Below are positions 1 through 7,800 of a DNA stretch of 9,861 bases, in pieces. The position numbers and the translations under genes are program-made. Within the stretch, counting starts at the first letter, position 1, and every line of letters begins with the position of its first letter. The stretch spans positions 1-9,861 of the forward strand of contig JAHENN010000035.1 of NCBI GenBank assembly GCA_018609665.1. The letters are read 5' to 3'. The stretch comes from Haloarculaceae archaeon. Its GTDB lineage: Archaea > Halobacteriota > Halobacteria > Halobacteriales > Haloarculaceae. A model generated the notes under the pieces. The model was not told the DNA's origin and did no database searches. It worked only from the letters and a program-made list of their open reading frames with translations.

Positions 1-1
1 C

Positions 2-1081
2 GACCTCGACTACGCGTTCGCGCCGCACGACGCCGACGGCGCCGCCCTGGTCTCCCACGGGCTCTTCGAGCCGCTGGTGCCCGACTACGGCAACGTCGAG
101 TGGGACGCCGACGAGGTGCTCGCCGAGTCGACCGTCGACTTCGACGCGATGCTGCTCGGCGACGAGCACGCCCCCACCCGCCAGGAGGTCGACGGAACGT
201 GGGTCACCTACTGCGGGTCGACCGAGCGGGCCAGCGCCGACGAGCGCGACGAGCGCGGCTACAACATCGTCGAGTTCGACGACGAGGACGAGGTCCACGT
301 CAGCCGCCGCGGCGTCGAGACCCGCGAGTTCGTCTTCCTCGAACTCGAACTCGCCGAGGACGAGGGCTTCGACCGCGTCCGCCGGCGCCTCCGCGAGCGG
401 ACGGTCGAGGATGCCGTCGTCCACGTGGAGCTGTCCGGCGACGGCGAGGCGGTCTCGGCGGCGCGAATCGAGGAGTTCGCCGACGACGAGGGCGCCCTCG
501 TCGCCCGGGTGACGGACCGCCGGGAGGTGAGCGACGAGGCCGACGCCGACGTCGTCTTCGCCGACCCCGACGAGGCGGTCCGCGAGCGGGTCCGCGAACT
601 CGGGCTGAGCGAGGCTGCCCGCGACCTCGACGAGACCATCCGCGCGGGCGAGGTGGCCGACGCCAACGTCGCCGACGAGGTCGAGCGCCGCGTCGAGGAA
701 CTGCTCGAGGAGCCGGCGGCCTTCGAGTCCGCGGCCGACGCCGACCCCGAAACCGTCGCCGACCGGCTCGCGGACGGCGGCGACGAGGCCAGCGACGAGG
801 CCGGCGACGAAGCCGGTGACGGCGGCGACGAGGCCGGCGACGGCAGCGACGAAGCCGGCGACGACGCGACCGACGAGGACGCGGCGGACGCCGACGACCA
901 CGAGGCCGACGCCGACGCCGGCACGACCGGCGCCGATGCCGATGCCGACGCCGGCGGCTCCGGCGAATCGCGACACGACGGGACCGACGCGGAGCGGCAC
1001 GCGGACGGAGAGAGCGGTGACGGGGGCGTCGACGGCGCCGCCGACGGCGACGACCAGGCCTCGATGGAGGACTACCTGTGA
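2..1081 (+). CDS. mre11: DNA double-strand break repair nuclease Mre11 (5'-truncated by window)
   Basis: The frame is open from base 2 and gives 359 residues; I estimate that about 130 N-terminal residues, carrying the first metal-binding motifs, lie upstream. Visible are a conserved His in VSHGLFEPL (visible residue 19, likely phosphoesterase motif IV) and LLGDEHAP (nt 152-175), which fits the haloarchaeal form of the last Mre11 metal-ligand motif. The stretch VTYCGSTERAS is characteristic of Mre11 and is followed by a capping region (about nt 310-540) and helical acidic segments. Mre11 is the Mn-dependent exo/endonuclease of the Mre11-Rad50 complex that processes DNA ends. The last ~130 residues are a low-complexity Asp/Glu/Ala/Gly tail ending in QASMEDYL. 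The TGA stop overlaps the rad50 GTG start, so both are made from one transcript. The GTG at 77 is only an internal codon, since homology to Mre11 continues upstream of it. Confidence 0.95.
   Translation, partial: DLDYAFAPHDADGAALVSHGLFEPLVPDYGNVEWDADEVLAESTVDFDAMLLGDEHAPTRQEVDGTWVTYCGSTERASADERDERGYNIVEFDDEDEVHVSRRGVETREFVFLELELAEDEGFDRVRRRLRERTVEDAVVHVELSGDGEAVSAARIEEFADDEGALVARVTDRREVSDEADADVVFADPDEAVRERVRELGLSEAARDLDETIRAGEVADANVADEVERRVEELLEEPAAFESAADADPETVADRLADGGDEASDEAGDEAGDGGDEAGDGSDEAGDDATDEDAADADDHEADADAGTTGADADADAGGSGESRHDGTDAERHADGESGDGGVDGAADGDDQASMEDYL
778..957 (+). repeat. Acidic low-complexity tandem repeat in the mre11 tail
   Basis: Imperfect short in-frame repeats of the type GGCGACGARGCC encode DEAGDEAGD-like units (about 778-870). 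A second run follows (about 888-957) built from GACGCC/GATGCC, encoding Asp-Ala. The tail is predicted to be disordered and strongly negative, which is common in haloarchaeal proteins. Such repeats can vary in copy number by slippage. Confidence 0.75.
1066..1070 (+). promoter_or_regulatory. Shine-Dalgarno GGAGG for rad50, inside the mre11 coding end
   Basis: GGAGG lies 7 nt before the GTG at 1078, ideal spacing for pairing with the archaeal 16S 3' end. It is built from the Met-Glu-Asp codons of the Mre11 C-terminus. Together with the GTGA overlap it fixes the rad50 start and suggests coupled translation of the two subunits. Confidence 0.75.
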
Positions 1082-3741
1082 GATTCGAGCGCGTCCGGCT
1101 CCGGAACTTCAAGTGCTACGAGGACGCCGAGCTGACGCTGCGGTCCGGCGTGACCGTCGTCCACGGGGTCAACGGCAGCGGCAAGTCGTCGCTGCTCGAG
1201 GCGTGTTTCTTCGCGCTGTATGGCGCCCGGGCGGTCGAGGGGACCCTCGACGAGGTCATCTCCAACGGCGCCGAGGAGATGACCGTCGAGCTGTGGTTCA
1301 CGCACGACGACGGCCGGTTCCACGTCGAGCGAGAGGTGAAGCTCCGGGGTGGGACCGCCAAGACGACCACCTGCGAGCTGGAGACGCCGGCCGAGACGGT
1401 CGGCGGCGTCACCGACGTCGAGGCCCGCGTGGCGTCGCTGCTCCGGATGGACGCCGAGGCGTTCGTCAACTGCGCCTACGTCCGGCAGGGCGAGGTGAAC
1501 AAGCTGATCAACGCCTCGCCGGGCGAGCGGCAGGACATGATCGACGAGCTGCTGCAGCTCGGCCGGCTCGAGGAGTACCGCGAGCGGGCCAGCGACGCCC
1601 GCGTCGGCGTCGGCCGCGTCCGGGACGACAAGCAGGGGGCGCTCTCGCAGGTCGAGGCCCAGATCGAGACGAAGGAGGAGAAGGACCTGCACGACCGGCT
1701 CAACGGCCTCCGGTCGGAGCTGGAGTCCGTCGAGGCCGACATCGAGGAGAAGGAGGCGAACCGCGAGGAGGCCCAGCGGACGCTCGACGCCGCCGAGGAC
1801 GTCCTCGAGGAGTACGACCGCCGGCGGGAGGAGATCGCCGACCTGGAGGCGGAGATCGAGGAGCTGGTCGAGACCATCGCCGACGCCGAGGACGAGCGCG
1901 AACGGCTGGGCGAGCGGATCGGCTCGCTGCGGGAGACGGCCGAGGGGCTCCGCGAGGAGCTCGAGGAGACCGTCGCCGAGACGGAGCTGGAGGCGGCCGA
2001 CGAGGACGCCGTCGAGGCGCGGCTCGCGGAGCTCGACGAGGAGGCCGAGGGCCTGCGGGACGACATCGAGGCCAGGCGGCTCGAGGCCCGGGAGCACGAC
2101 GACGACGCCGAGGGCGAACGGGAGCGGGCCGCGGAGCTCCGCGAGGCAGCCGAGACGGCCCGCGAGGAGGCCGCGGAGCTGGAGACGGCCGTCGAGGACG
2201 GCCGCGAGGAGCTGGCCGACCGCCGGGCGACGCTCGCGGAGCTCGACGAGAAGGTCGAGACGCTCGAGGCGACGCTGGCGGACGCGCCCGTCGACCGCGA
2301 GTCCGTCGAGACGCACCGCGAGTCCGTCGAGGCAGAGCTGACCGAGGCCACCGAACGCGTTGCGGCGCTGCGGGCGGAGCTGAAGAACGCCCGCGAGACG
2401 GTCCGGGAGGCCGAGGCGCTGCTGGAGGCGGGCCGGTGTCCGGAGTGCGGCCAGCCGGTCGAGGAGTCGCCGCACGTCGAGACGCTGGACGACGACCGCG
2501 AGCGCGTCGCGGAGCTGGAGTCCGACCTCGAAAGCGCCGAGGAGCGCGTCGCGGAGCTGGAGACGAAGCGCGACCGCGCGGTCGAACTCGTCGAGGCGGC
2601 CGCGGAGCTGGAACGGCTCGAGGAGCGCCGCGAGGACGTCGCGTCGCTGGTCGACCAGCGGGCGGCGACGCTGGAGGAGAAGGCCGACCGCGCCGAGACG
2701 CTCCGGGCGGAGGCCGACGACCACGAGGCCGACGCCGAGGAAGCCGTCGAGGCCGCCGAGGCCGCCGAGGCCGCCGCCGCCGAGGCCCGGGAGGCCGTCG
2801 GCGAGCTGAACCGGGAGAAGGCCGCCCTCGACGACCGCCGGGAGCGGCTCGAGGACGTCGCGGACCTGCTGGACGAACTCGCCGAAACCGAGGCGGAGCT
2901 GGAGCGGCTCCGGGAGCGGCGCGACGACAGGGCCGAGCTGAACGACGAGCGCCGCGACCGGCTCGCCGAAAAGCGCCAGCGGGTGGCCGACCTCGAAGAG
3001 GAGTTCGACGAGAGCGCCGTCGAGCAGGCCCGCGAGGACAAGGAGCGGGCCGAGGCGTACCTCGACGACGTCGAGCCGTATCTGGCGGAGCAGCGCGAGA
3101 CGCGGGACGACCTGCAGGCGTCGGTCGGCGCCGTCGAGCGGGAGCTCGAGGAGCTGGAGGGGCTCCGGGAGCGCCGCGCAGAGCTCCGGGAGACGGTCGA
3201 CCGGCTGGAGTCGCTGTACGACGAGGCCCACGACCTCCAGCGGACCTACGCGGACCTCCGGGCGGAGCTGCGGCGGCGGAACGTCGAGACGCTGGAAGCG
3301 ATGCTCAACGAGACGTTCCGGCTCGTCTACCAGAACGACTCCTACGCGCGCATCGAGCTGGACGGCGACTACGAGCTGACCGTCTACCAGAAGGACGGCA
3401 CGCCGCTGGAGCCGGAACAGCTGTCGGGCGGCGAGCGGGCGCTGTTCAACCTCTCGCTGCGGTGTGCCATCTACCGGCTGCTCGCGGAGGGCATCGACGG
3501 GACGGCGCCGATGCCGCCGCTCATCCTCGACGAGCCGACGGTGTTCCTCGACGCCGGCCACGTCTCGAAGCTGGTCGAACTCGTCGAGTCGATGACCGAC
3601 CACGGCGTCGACCAGATCCTCGTCGTCAGCCACGACGAGGAGCTGGTCGGGGCAGCCGACGACCTGGTCGCGGTCCGGAAGGACCCGACGACGAACCGGT
3701 CGTCGGTGGAGCGGTCGGCGACAGTCGAGGCCCCGTCGTAG
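1078..3741 (+). CDS. rad50: DNA double-strand break repair ATPase Rad50
   Basis: A complete SMC-like ABC ATPase of 887 residues, about the usual haloarchaeal Rad50 length. The N-terminal lobe carries Walker A GVNGSGKSS (residues 30-38) and the Q-loop Gln137 in YVRQGEVN. A long Glu/Arg/Ala-rich coiled coil (about 165-735) is broken by the zinc hook CPEC (Cys454 and Cys457), which pairs two Rad50 molecules through a shared zinc ion. The C-terminal lobe has the ABC signature LSGGE (782-786), Walker B LILDE (815-819), D-loop FLD (823-825) and H-loop His852 in VVSHDEE. All key ATPase residues are intact. Rad50 uses ATP to control Mre11 access to DNA ends and to tether them. The GTG start is chosen for the strong GGAGG 7 nt upstream, the 4-nt overlap with mre11, and the typical Rad50 opening MRFERVRLRNF. 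Its TAG stop abuts the stop of the convergent downstream gene. Confidence 0.98.
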   Translation: MRFERVRLRNFKCYEDAELTLRSGVTVVHGVNGSGKSSLLEACFFALYGARAVEGTLDEVISNGAEEMTVELWFTHDDGRFHVEREVKLRGGTAKTTTCELETPAETVGGVTDVEARVASLLRMDAEAFVNCAYVRQGEVNKLINASPGERQDMIDELLQLGRLEEYRERASDARVGVGRVRDDKQGALSQVEAQIETKEEKDLHDRLNGLRSELESVEADIEEKEANREEAQRTLDAAEDVLEEYDRRREEIADLEAEIEELVETIADAEDERERLGERIGSLRETAEGLREELEETVAETELEAADEDAVEARLAELDEEAEGLRDDIEARRLEAREHDDDAEGERERAAELREAAETAREEAAELETAVEDGREELADRRATLAELDEKVETLEATLADAPVDRESVETHRESVEAELTEATERVAALRAELKNARETVREAEALLEAGRCPECGQPVEESPHVETLDDDRERVAELESDLESAEERVAELETKRDRAVELVEAAAELERLEERREDVASLVDQRAATLEEKADRAETLRAEADDHEADAEEAVEAAEAAEAAAAEAREAVGELNREKAALDDRRERLEDVADLLDELAETEAELERLRERRDDRAELNDERRDRLAEKRQRVADLEEEFDESAVEQAREDKERAEAYLDDVEPYLAEQRETRDDLQASVGAVERELEELEGLRERRAELRETVDRLESLYDEAHDLQRTYADLRAELRRRNVETLEAMLNETFRLVYQNDSYARIELDGDYELTVYQKDGTPLEPEQLSGGERALFNLSLRCAIYRLLAEGIDGTAPMPPLILDEPTVFLDAGHVSKLVELVESMTDHGVDQILVVSHDEELVGAADDLVAVRKDPTTNRSSVERSATVEAPS

Positions 3742-3746
3742 CTACG
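3737..3746. repeat. 10-bp palindrome spanning abutting convergent stop codons
   Basis: CGTAGCTACG is a perfect palindrome. It contains the rad50 stop TAG (3739-3741) and, on the other strand, the stop TAG of the winged-helix gene (3744-3742). No bases separate the two genes. The stem is short and has no following T-run, so a terminator function is not supported. Confidence 0.6.
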
Positions 3747-4158
3747 CTCGCAGTGCCGCCAGCCCCTCGCGGCCGCGGTCGGTGAGCCGGTAGCCGCGCT
3801 CGCCGCCGACCTCGGTCTCGGCGACCAGCCCGGCGGCGCGGAACTCGGCGAACAGCCCGTGGAGGTCCGACTCGCAGAGGTCGTACTCCCCGAGGACGGC
3901 CCGGACGGACAGCGGGCCGCGCTCGTCCAGTTCGAGAACGAGCCCGAGGGCCTGCTCTGAGCGGACGGCCGTCAGCAGCCGCCGGGTCGGCTCCGGCACC
4001 CGCCGGGCGGCCAGCGCCAGCGGCGACTCGCCGGCGGCGGCGAGCTCGTCGTTCGGGAGGTACCGCTCCTCGCCGGTCTCGGGGTCGCGGACGAGGCTGG
4101 ACTCCCCGGAGCGCTTCACCAGCAGGTAGCTGTCGCCGTCGTGCTCGACGGTCCTCAC
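3742..4158 (-). CDS. Winged-helix-turn-helix protein, DUF7346-like
   Basis: A 138-residue protein. The first ~40 residues look like a small beta-rich unit (HDGDSYLLVKRSGESS, then DPETGEERYLPNDEL). Residues ~68-138 have the pattern of a winged helix: helices around LGLVLELDERGPLS and VRAVLGEYDLCESDLHGLF, a likely recognition helix at ~95-110, a wing (ETEVGGERGYRLT, 114-126) and a final helix. I recognise it as a conserved haloarchaeal family, probably DUF7346, with no known target. It could be a DNA-binding regulator or a structural wHTH domain in a repair factor; the sequence does not decide. The GTG start overlaps the upstream gene's TGA as GTGA, and GGGGTGA lies 6 nt before it. It is last in the minus-strand unit and converges on rad50 with zero spacing. 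Confidence 0.85.
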   Translation of the reverse strand: MRTVEHDGDSYLLVKRSGESSLVRDPETGEERYLPNDELAAAGESPLALAARRVPEPTRRLLTAVRSEQALGLVLELDERGPLSVRAVLGEYDLCESDLHGLFAEFRAAGLVAETEVGGERGYRLTDRGREGLAALRA

Positions 4159-4493
4159 GACCCGTCACCCCGGCGGTCGGCCCGGAAGGTCCGGTAGAAG
4201 CGGACGGTTGCGACGGCTGCGACGCAGCCGACGGCGATTGCGAGGCCGCCGAGCTCCCAGTCGCCGCGGAAGTACACCAGCATCAGACCCAGCGGGACGG
4301 CGGCCATGGCGACGTTCAGCGAGAGGACCGACCCCCAGAACGTTCGGAGGAGTAGCTTGTCGGCGTCGCCCCCGGCCCCGACGTCGACGTCGACGTCGTC
4401 GTCTGTCGGCCGGTCGACGGACGGCGTCTCGGGGCCGGGTCTCTGGAGGTCGGGCTCTCCGGGGGCGGGCGCGTCGCTGTCGCCGGCGGTCAC
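4155..4493 (-). CDS. Small two-helix membrane protein, DUF7322-like
   Basis: A 112-residue protein with a GTG start. The first ~45 residues are a disordered, Asp/Pro-rich, presumably cytoplasmic segment. Two hydrophobic stretches follow, at ~52-75 (FWGSVLSLNVAMAAVPLG and onward to Tyr-Phe) and ~80-98 (ELGGLAIAVGCVAAVATV), joined by a very short RGDW turn. The protein ends in a positively charged tail (FYRTFRADRR), typical of a helical hairpin with both ends inside. It matches my memory of the haloarchaeal DUF7322 family; function unknown. It starts 30 nt after the stop of the 61-residue gene and overlaps the winged-helix gene by GTGA, so the three genes are probably one transcript. No good Shine-Dalgarno precedes the GTG, which makes the exact start less sure, but no other likely start is seen before the membrane segments. 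Confidence 0.8.
   Translation of the reverse strand: MTAGDSDAPAPGEPDLQRPGPETPSVDRPTDDDVDVDVGAGGDADKLLLRTFWGSVLSLNVAMAAVPLGLMLVYFRGDWELGGLAIAVGCVAAVATVRFYRTFRADRRGDGS
4165..4171 (-). promoter_or_regulatory. Shine-Dalgarno GGGGTGA for the winged-helix gene
   Basis: On the minus strand GGGGTGA ends 6 nt before the GTG at 4158 and contains the GGTGA core complementary to the 16S 3' end. It supports the GTG start and coupled translation with the preceding membrane-protein gene. Confidence 0.55.
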
Positions 4494-4523
4494 ACCGCAA
4501 CCCAGCGACTCCGGGGGGAAAAG

Positions 4524-4709
4524 TTACGCGACCTCTTCGAGATTGACGACCTCGGCCGCCTGCATCCAGGCGAGGGGATTTTCCGCGTCGTAGAATACCA
4601 CGCCCTCGTCCGTCCGGTAGGACTCCGTCGACGCGACGGCGTCGGTAACCACCGGCTCGGGGCGCTCTCCCGCGCTGTCCTGCTCACCCTTCGCATCGGG
4701 GTCGGCCAT
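4524..4709 (-). CDS. Conserved haloarchaeal small protein, DUF7331-like
   Basis: A 61-residue acidic protein with an ATG start at 4709 and TAA stop. The first ~28 residues are disordered. A conserved-looking core follows at ~30-56 (YRTDEGVVFYDAENPLAWMQ then AAEVVNL), which I recognise as the short haloarchaeal DUF7331 type; no function is known. It has no membrane segment, signal peptide or cysteine. It is the first gene of the minus-strand unit, and a TATA element centred about 27 nt upstream of the ATG implies a leaderless mRNA. The core is too short to assign an activity. Confidence 0.8.
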   Translation of the reverse strand: MADPDAKGEQDSAGERPEPVVTDAVASTESYRTDEGVVFYDAENPLAWMQAAEVVNLEEVA

Positions 4710-4732
4710 TGGGTGTCACCATCGTTTGGTAG

Positions 4733-4740
4733 CATATATC
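4733..4740 (-). promoter_or_regulatory. TATA box for the minus-strand three-gene unit
   Basis: On the minus strand GATATATG is the most TATA-like sequence in this GC-rich spacer. Its centre lies about 27 nt upstream of the ATG at 4709, the normal archaeal TATA-to-start distance, so transcription would begin at or next to the ATG. Confidence 0.65.
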
Positions 4741-4786
4741 GGTGTAAATCCCTTGTGTCCGTGTCAGAGCTCGAAACGGGAGACGT

Positions 4787-4796
4787 GACGGCCGTC
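4787..4796. repeat. 10-bp palindrome in the divergent intergenic region
   Basis: GACGGCCGTC is a perfect palindrome about 60 nt upstream of the polB ATG, within the 148-nt divergent spacer. It could be an operator half-site pair, but in GC-rich DNA such palindromes also occur by chance. Confidence 0.35.
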
Positions 4797-4799
4797 GAA

Positions 4800-4831
4800 C
4801 CGGCGGGTCGTGCCGGACCGCCGGAGTTTTT
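4800..4831 (+). promoter_or_regulatory. Inverted repeat plus T5 run in front of polB (operator, attenuator or promoter element)
   Basis: CCGGCGG (4800-4806) and CCGCCGG (4818-4824) are perfect inverted repeats with an 11-nt spacer. TTTTT follows at 4827-4831, 26 nt before the ATG at 4858. Two readings are possible: the T-run is the weak TATA-like element of a leaderless polB promoter, with the repeat overlapping the upstream recognition region as an operator; or the hairpin plus T-run acts as an attenuator in a longer leader. No other TATA-like box is seen at the right distance. Confidence 0.4.
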
Positions 4832-4857
4832 GTGCGGGAACGCGAAAGAAGGGAAAC

Positions 4858-7800
4858 ATGACCACGGGCAGCGAGCAGGGGACCCTCGACGCGTTCGGCG
4901 GCGACGACGGCGACGGCGCCGACCGGCCCGACGAGGAGGCCGCCGCCGTCGCGACGCCGGAGGCCGACGACGCCGCCGTCGTCGACCTCTCCGAGCGGCG
5001 GTTCCCGGCGGTCGACGACCGCGTGGAGCTGTCGGTCACCCAGGTCGACTACACCGTCGAGGGCAGCGGCGACGACGAGCGGCCGGTACTGCACGTCTTC
5101 GGCCGGACGACCGACCGCGAGCCCGTCCACGTCCGGGTTCACGACTTCCGGCCGTACTTCTACACGCCGGTGGCGGACCTCGACACCGCGGTCGACGCCG
5201 AGACGCCGCTGACCGAGCGGGACATCGTCGACTCCCGGCTCGACCACGACCGGCTCACCGGCGTCGAGACGTACGGCGACCGGCCCGGCGATACGGACGC
5301 CGACCCCGAGCGGGTCGTCGTCTACGACTCGATCCGGGGCGAAGAACTGGTGAAGGTGTTCGGCCAGACGCCCCGCGACGTCGGCGAACTGCGCGACCGG
5401 TTCGACCACTACGAGGCGGACATCCTCTTTCCGAACCGGCTACTCATCGACAAGGACATCCGCAGTGGCGTCCGCGTGCCGGCCCGGGAGCTCGACGACG
5501 GGAGCCTGAAGGCCCACCACGCCGAGATCGAGACCGTCGAGTGCGTCGTCGAGCCGCGGGTCCACACGCTGGACATCGAGGTCGACGACCGCCACGGCTT
5601 CCCCGAGGACGGCGAGCAGACCATCGTCTGTCTGACCAGCCACGACTCCTACCGCGACGAGTACGTCGTCTGGCTGTACGAGTCCCCGGAGGGTGTCCCC
5701 GGCCCCGAGGCCGTCGACGACTACGACCCCATCGGCGACGGCGACCTCGACGTCGACGTCCGCGGCTTCGGCGACGAGGCCGCGATGCTGGCCGACTACC
5801 TCGAGTACGTCGAGGAGACCGACCCGGACGTGCTGACCGGCTGGAACTTCGACGACTTCGACGCCCCGTACCTCATCGACCGCATCGAGCGGCTGGGCGG
5901 CCGCGACGGCGTCCTCGACGCCGACCGGCTCTCCCGCGTCGACGAGGTGTGGGACTCCGGGTGGGGTGGCCCGGACGTGAAGGGCCGGGTCGTCTTCGAC
6001 CTGCTCTACGCGTACCAGCGGACCCAGTTCTCCGAACTGGACTCCTACCGGCTCGACGCCGTCGGCGAGGAGGAACTCGGCGTCGGCAAGGAGCGGTACC
6101 CGGGCGACATCGGCGACCTCTGGGAGGACGACCCCGAGCAGTTGCTGGAGTACAACCTCCGGGACGTCGAACTGTGTGTCGAGCTGGACCGCAAGCAGAA
6201 CATCATCCCGTTCTGGCTGGAGGTCGCCGCCTTCGTCGGCTGCAAGCTCGAGGACGCCACCACGCCCGGCGACGCCGTCGACATGTACGTCCTCCACAAG
6301 ATCCACGGCGAGTTCGCGCTCCCCTCGAAGGGCGGCCAGGAGAGCGAGGAGTACGAGGGCGGCGCCGTCTTCGACCCCATCTCCGGCGTCAGGGAGATGG
6401 TGTCGGTGCTGGACCTGAAGTGTTTCAGCGGGGATACCGACGTGGCGACGCCGGACGGACTCCGGAACATCCGCGACCTCGAGATCGGCGACCGGGTCTA
6501 CACGCTGAACCCCGAGACGTTCGAGTGCGAGGTGAAACCGGTCGTCGATACACAGTCCTACGACAATCAGTACGGGGAGCTCCACCACGTTCAGGGGAAC
6601 ACGCACGATTTCAAGATCACGGAGAACCACCGCTTCCTCCTCTCGAAGACCCGCGAGTGGGACGACCTCGACCCGTCGGACTACGAGTTCGCCGAGTACC
6701 GCGATATCACCGAGACGGAGCGGTTCGCGTTCCCGAACCACGAGCCGATGGCCGGAGCGACGCGCGACCGCTTCCGACTGTACGAGGACGTGGACGACGG
6801 TCACGTGGTCGTGTACGCACACGACGGCCTGACCGCGTTCCGCGCAGCGATGCCGACGAGGGTCGAATCGTCGCTCGACTGGGCGAACGGTACCTCGCGG
6901 CTGGCCGCGACCGAGCGGAAGACGGGGAAGTACTTGCTCCCGGTCGAATCGTACAGGGAACACCGGGAGGTCATCGAGGAGCACGCCGACGAGGTCTTCC
7001 TGAAGTACGACCGGGGACACGCCGAAACTCCGGTGGCCTTCGGTATGGACGACTGGCTCGAGCTGATCGGTTGGTTCGTTACCGAGGGGAGCTTCGTACG
7101 CGAGACACCGGGAATCGTTCTACACCAGCAGGACGAGGCGGGCCGGGTCGCGGTTCGGGACCTGCTCGATCGCATGGACATCCAGTACAGCGTCGACGAG
7201 GCCGGGTTCTACGTTTCGAACCGCTTCCTCCACGACTGGTTCCTCGACAACTGCGGCGACGGGTGCGCGGAGAAACACCTTCCCGAGTGGCTGTTCGAAC
7301 TCGACGCGAGCCACCTGCGGGTGGTACTGGAGACGCTCGTCGACGGCGACGGAAGCCGGACCGACAGCGGACTCCGGAAGTTCTGGACGAAGAGCGACCG
7401 GCTCAAGGAGGATGTCGTTCGCGTCGCGATCCGTTGCGGCGAGAAACCGACCGTCTCGAAACGGTCCGACGGCACGTGGTACGTCTCGGTCGGCAAGCAG
7501 GGGTCGATGAAGAGAGCCAACGCGACGGTCGAAGACCACGACGGTCGGGTTCACTGCGTGACGGCCCAGGACAACCACGTCGTCCTCGCCGGCCGAAACG
7601 GCCACCTCCAGTGGGTCGGACAGTCGCTCTACCCGATGTGCATGGTGACGATCAACGCCTCCCCGGAGACGAAGGTCGACCCCGCGGAGTACGACGGCGA
7701 CGCCTACGTCGCGCCCAACGGCACGCACTTCCGGAAGCAACCGGACGGGGTCATCCGGGAGATGGTCGACGAGCTCCTCGCGGAGCGCGAGGAGAAGAAG

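Noticed and set aside
77..79. GTG at 77 as the start of the first gene
   Set aside because: The frame is open to base 2, and the upstream residues (DYAFAPHDADG and on to SHGLFEPL) are Mre11 sequence, so the gene continues beyond the window edge.
2740..2805. GAGGCCGCC tandem run inside rad50 as a possible repeat element
   Set aside because: It encodes Glu-Ala-Ala heptad-like sequence of the coiled coil and is short; ordinary codon bias explains it.
1072..3633. Very long minus-strand reading frame (853 codons) opposite rad50
   Set aside because: It mirrors the GC-rich, Glu/Arg-biased codons of the Rad50 coiled coil. Its translation is a Leu/Arg/Val-rich sequence with no recognisable fold, while the plus strand has every Rad50 motif.
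816..3785. Long plus-strand frame (989 codons) over the mre11 tail and rad50
   Set aside because: An Arg/Gly/Ala-rich out-of-frame shadow running through two genes in other frames; no domain recognisable.
5440..7020. 526-codon minus-strand frame opposite polB
   Set aside because: A Val/Asp/Leu-rich antisense shadow of acidic GC-rich codons; it crosses the extein-intein boundary with no change in character.
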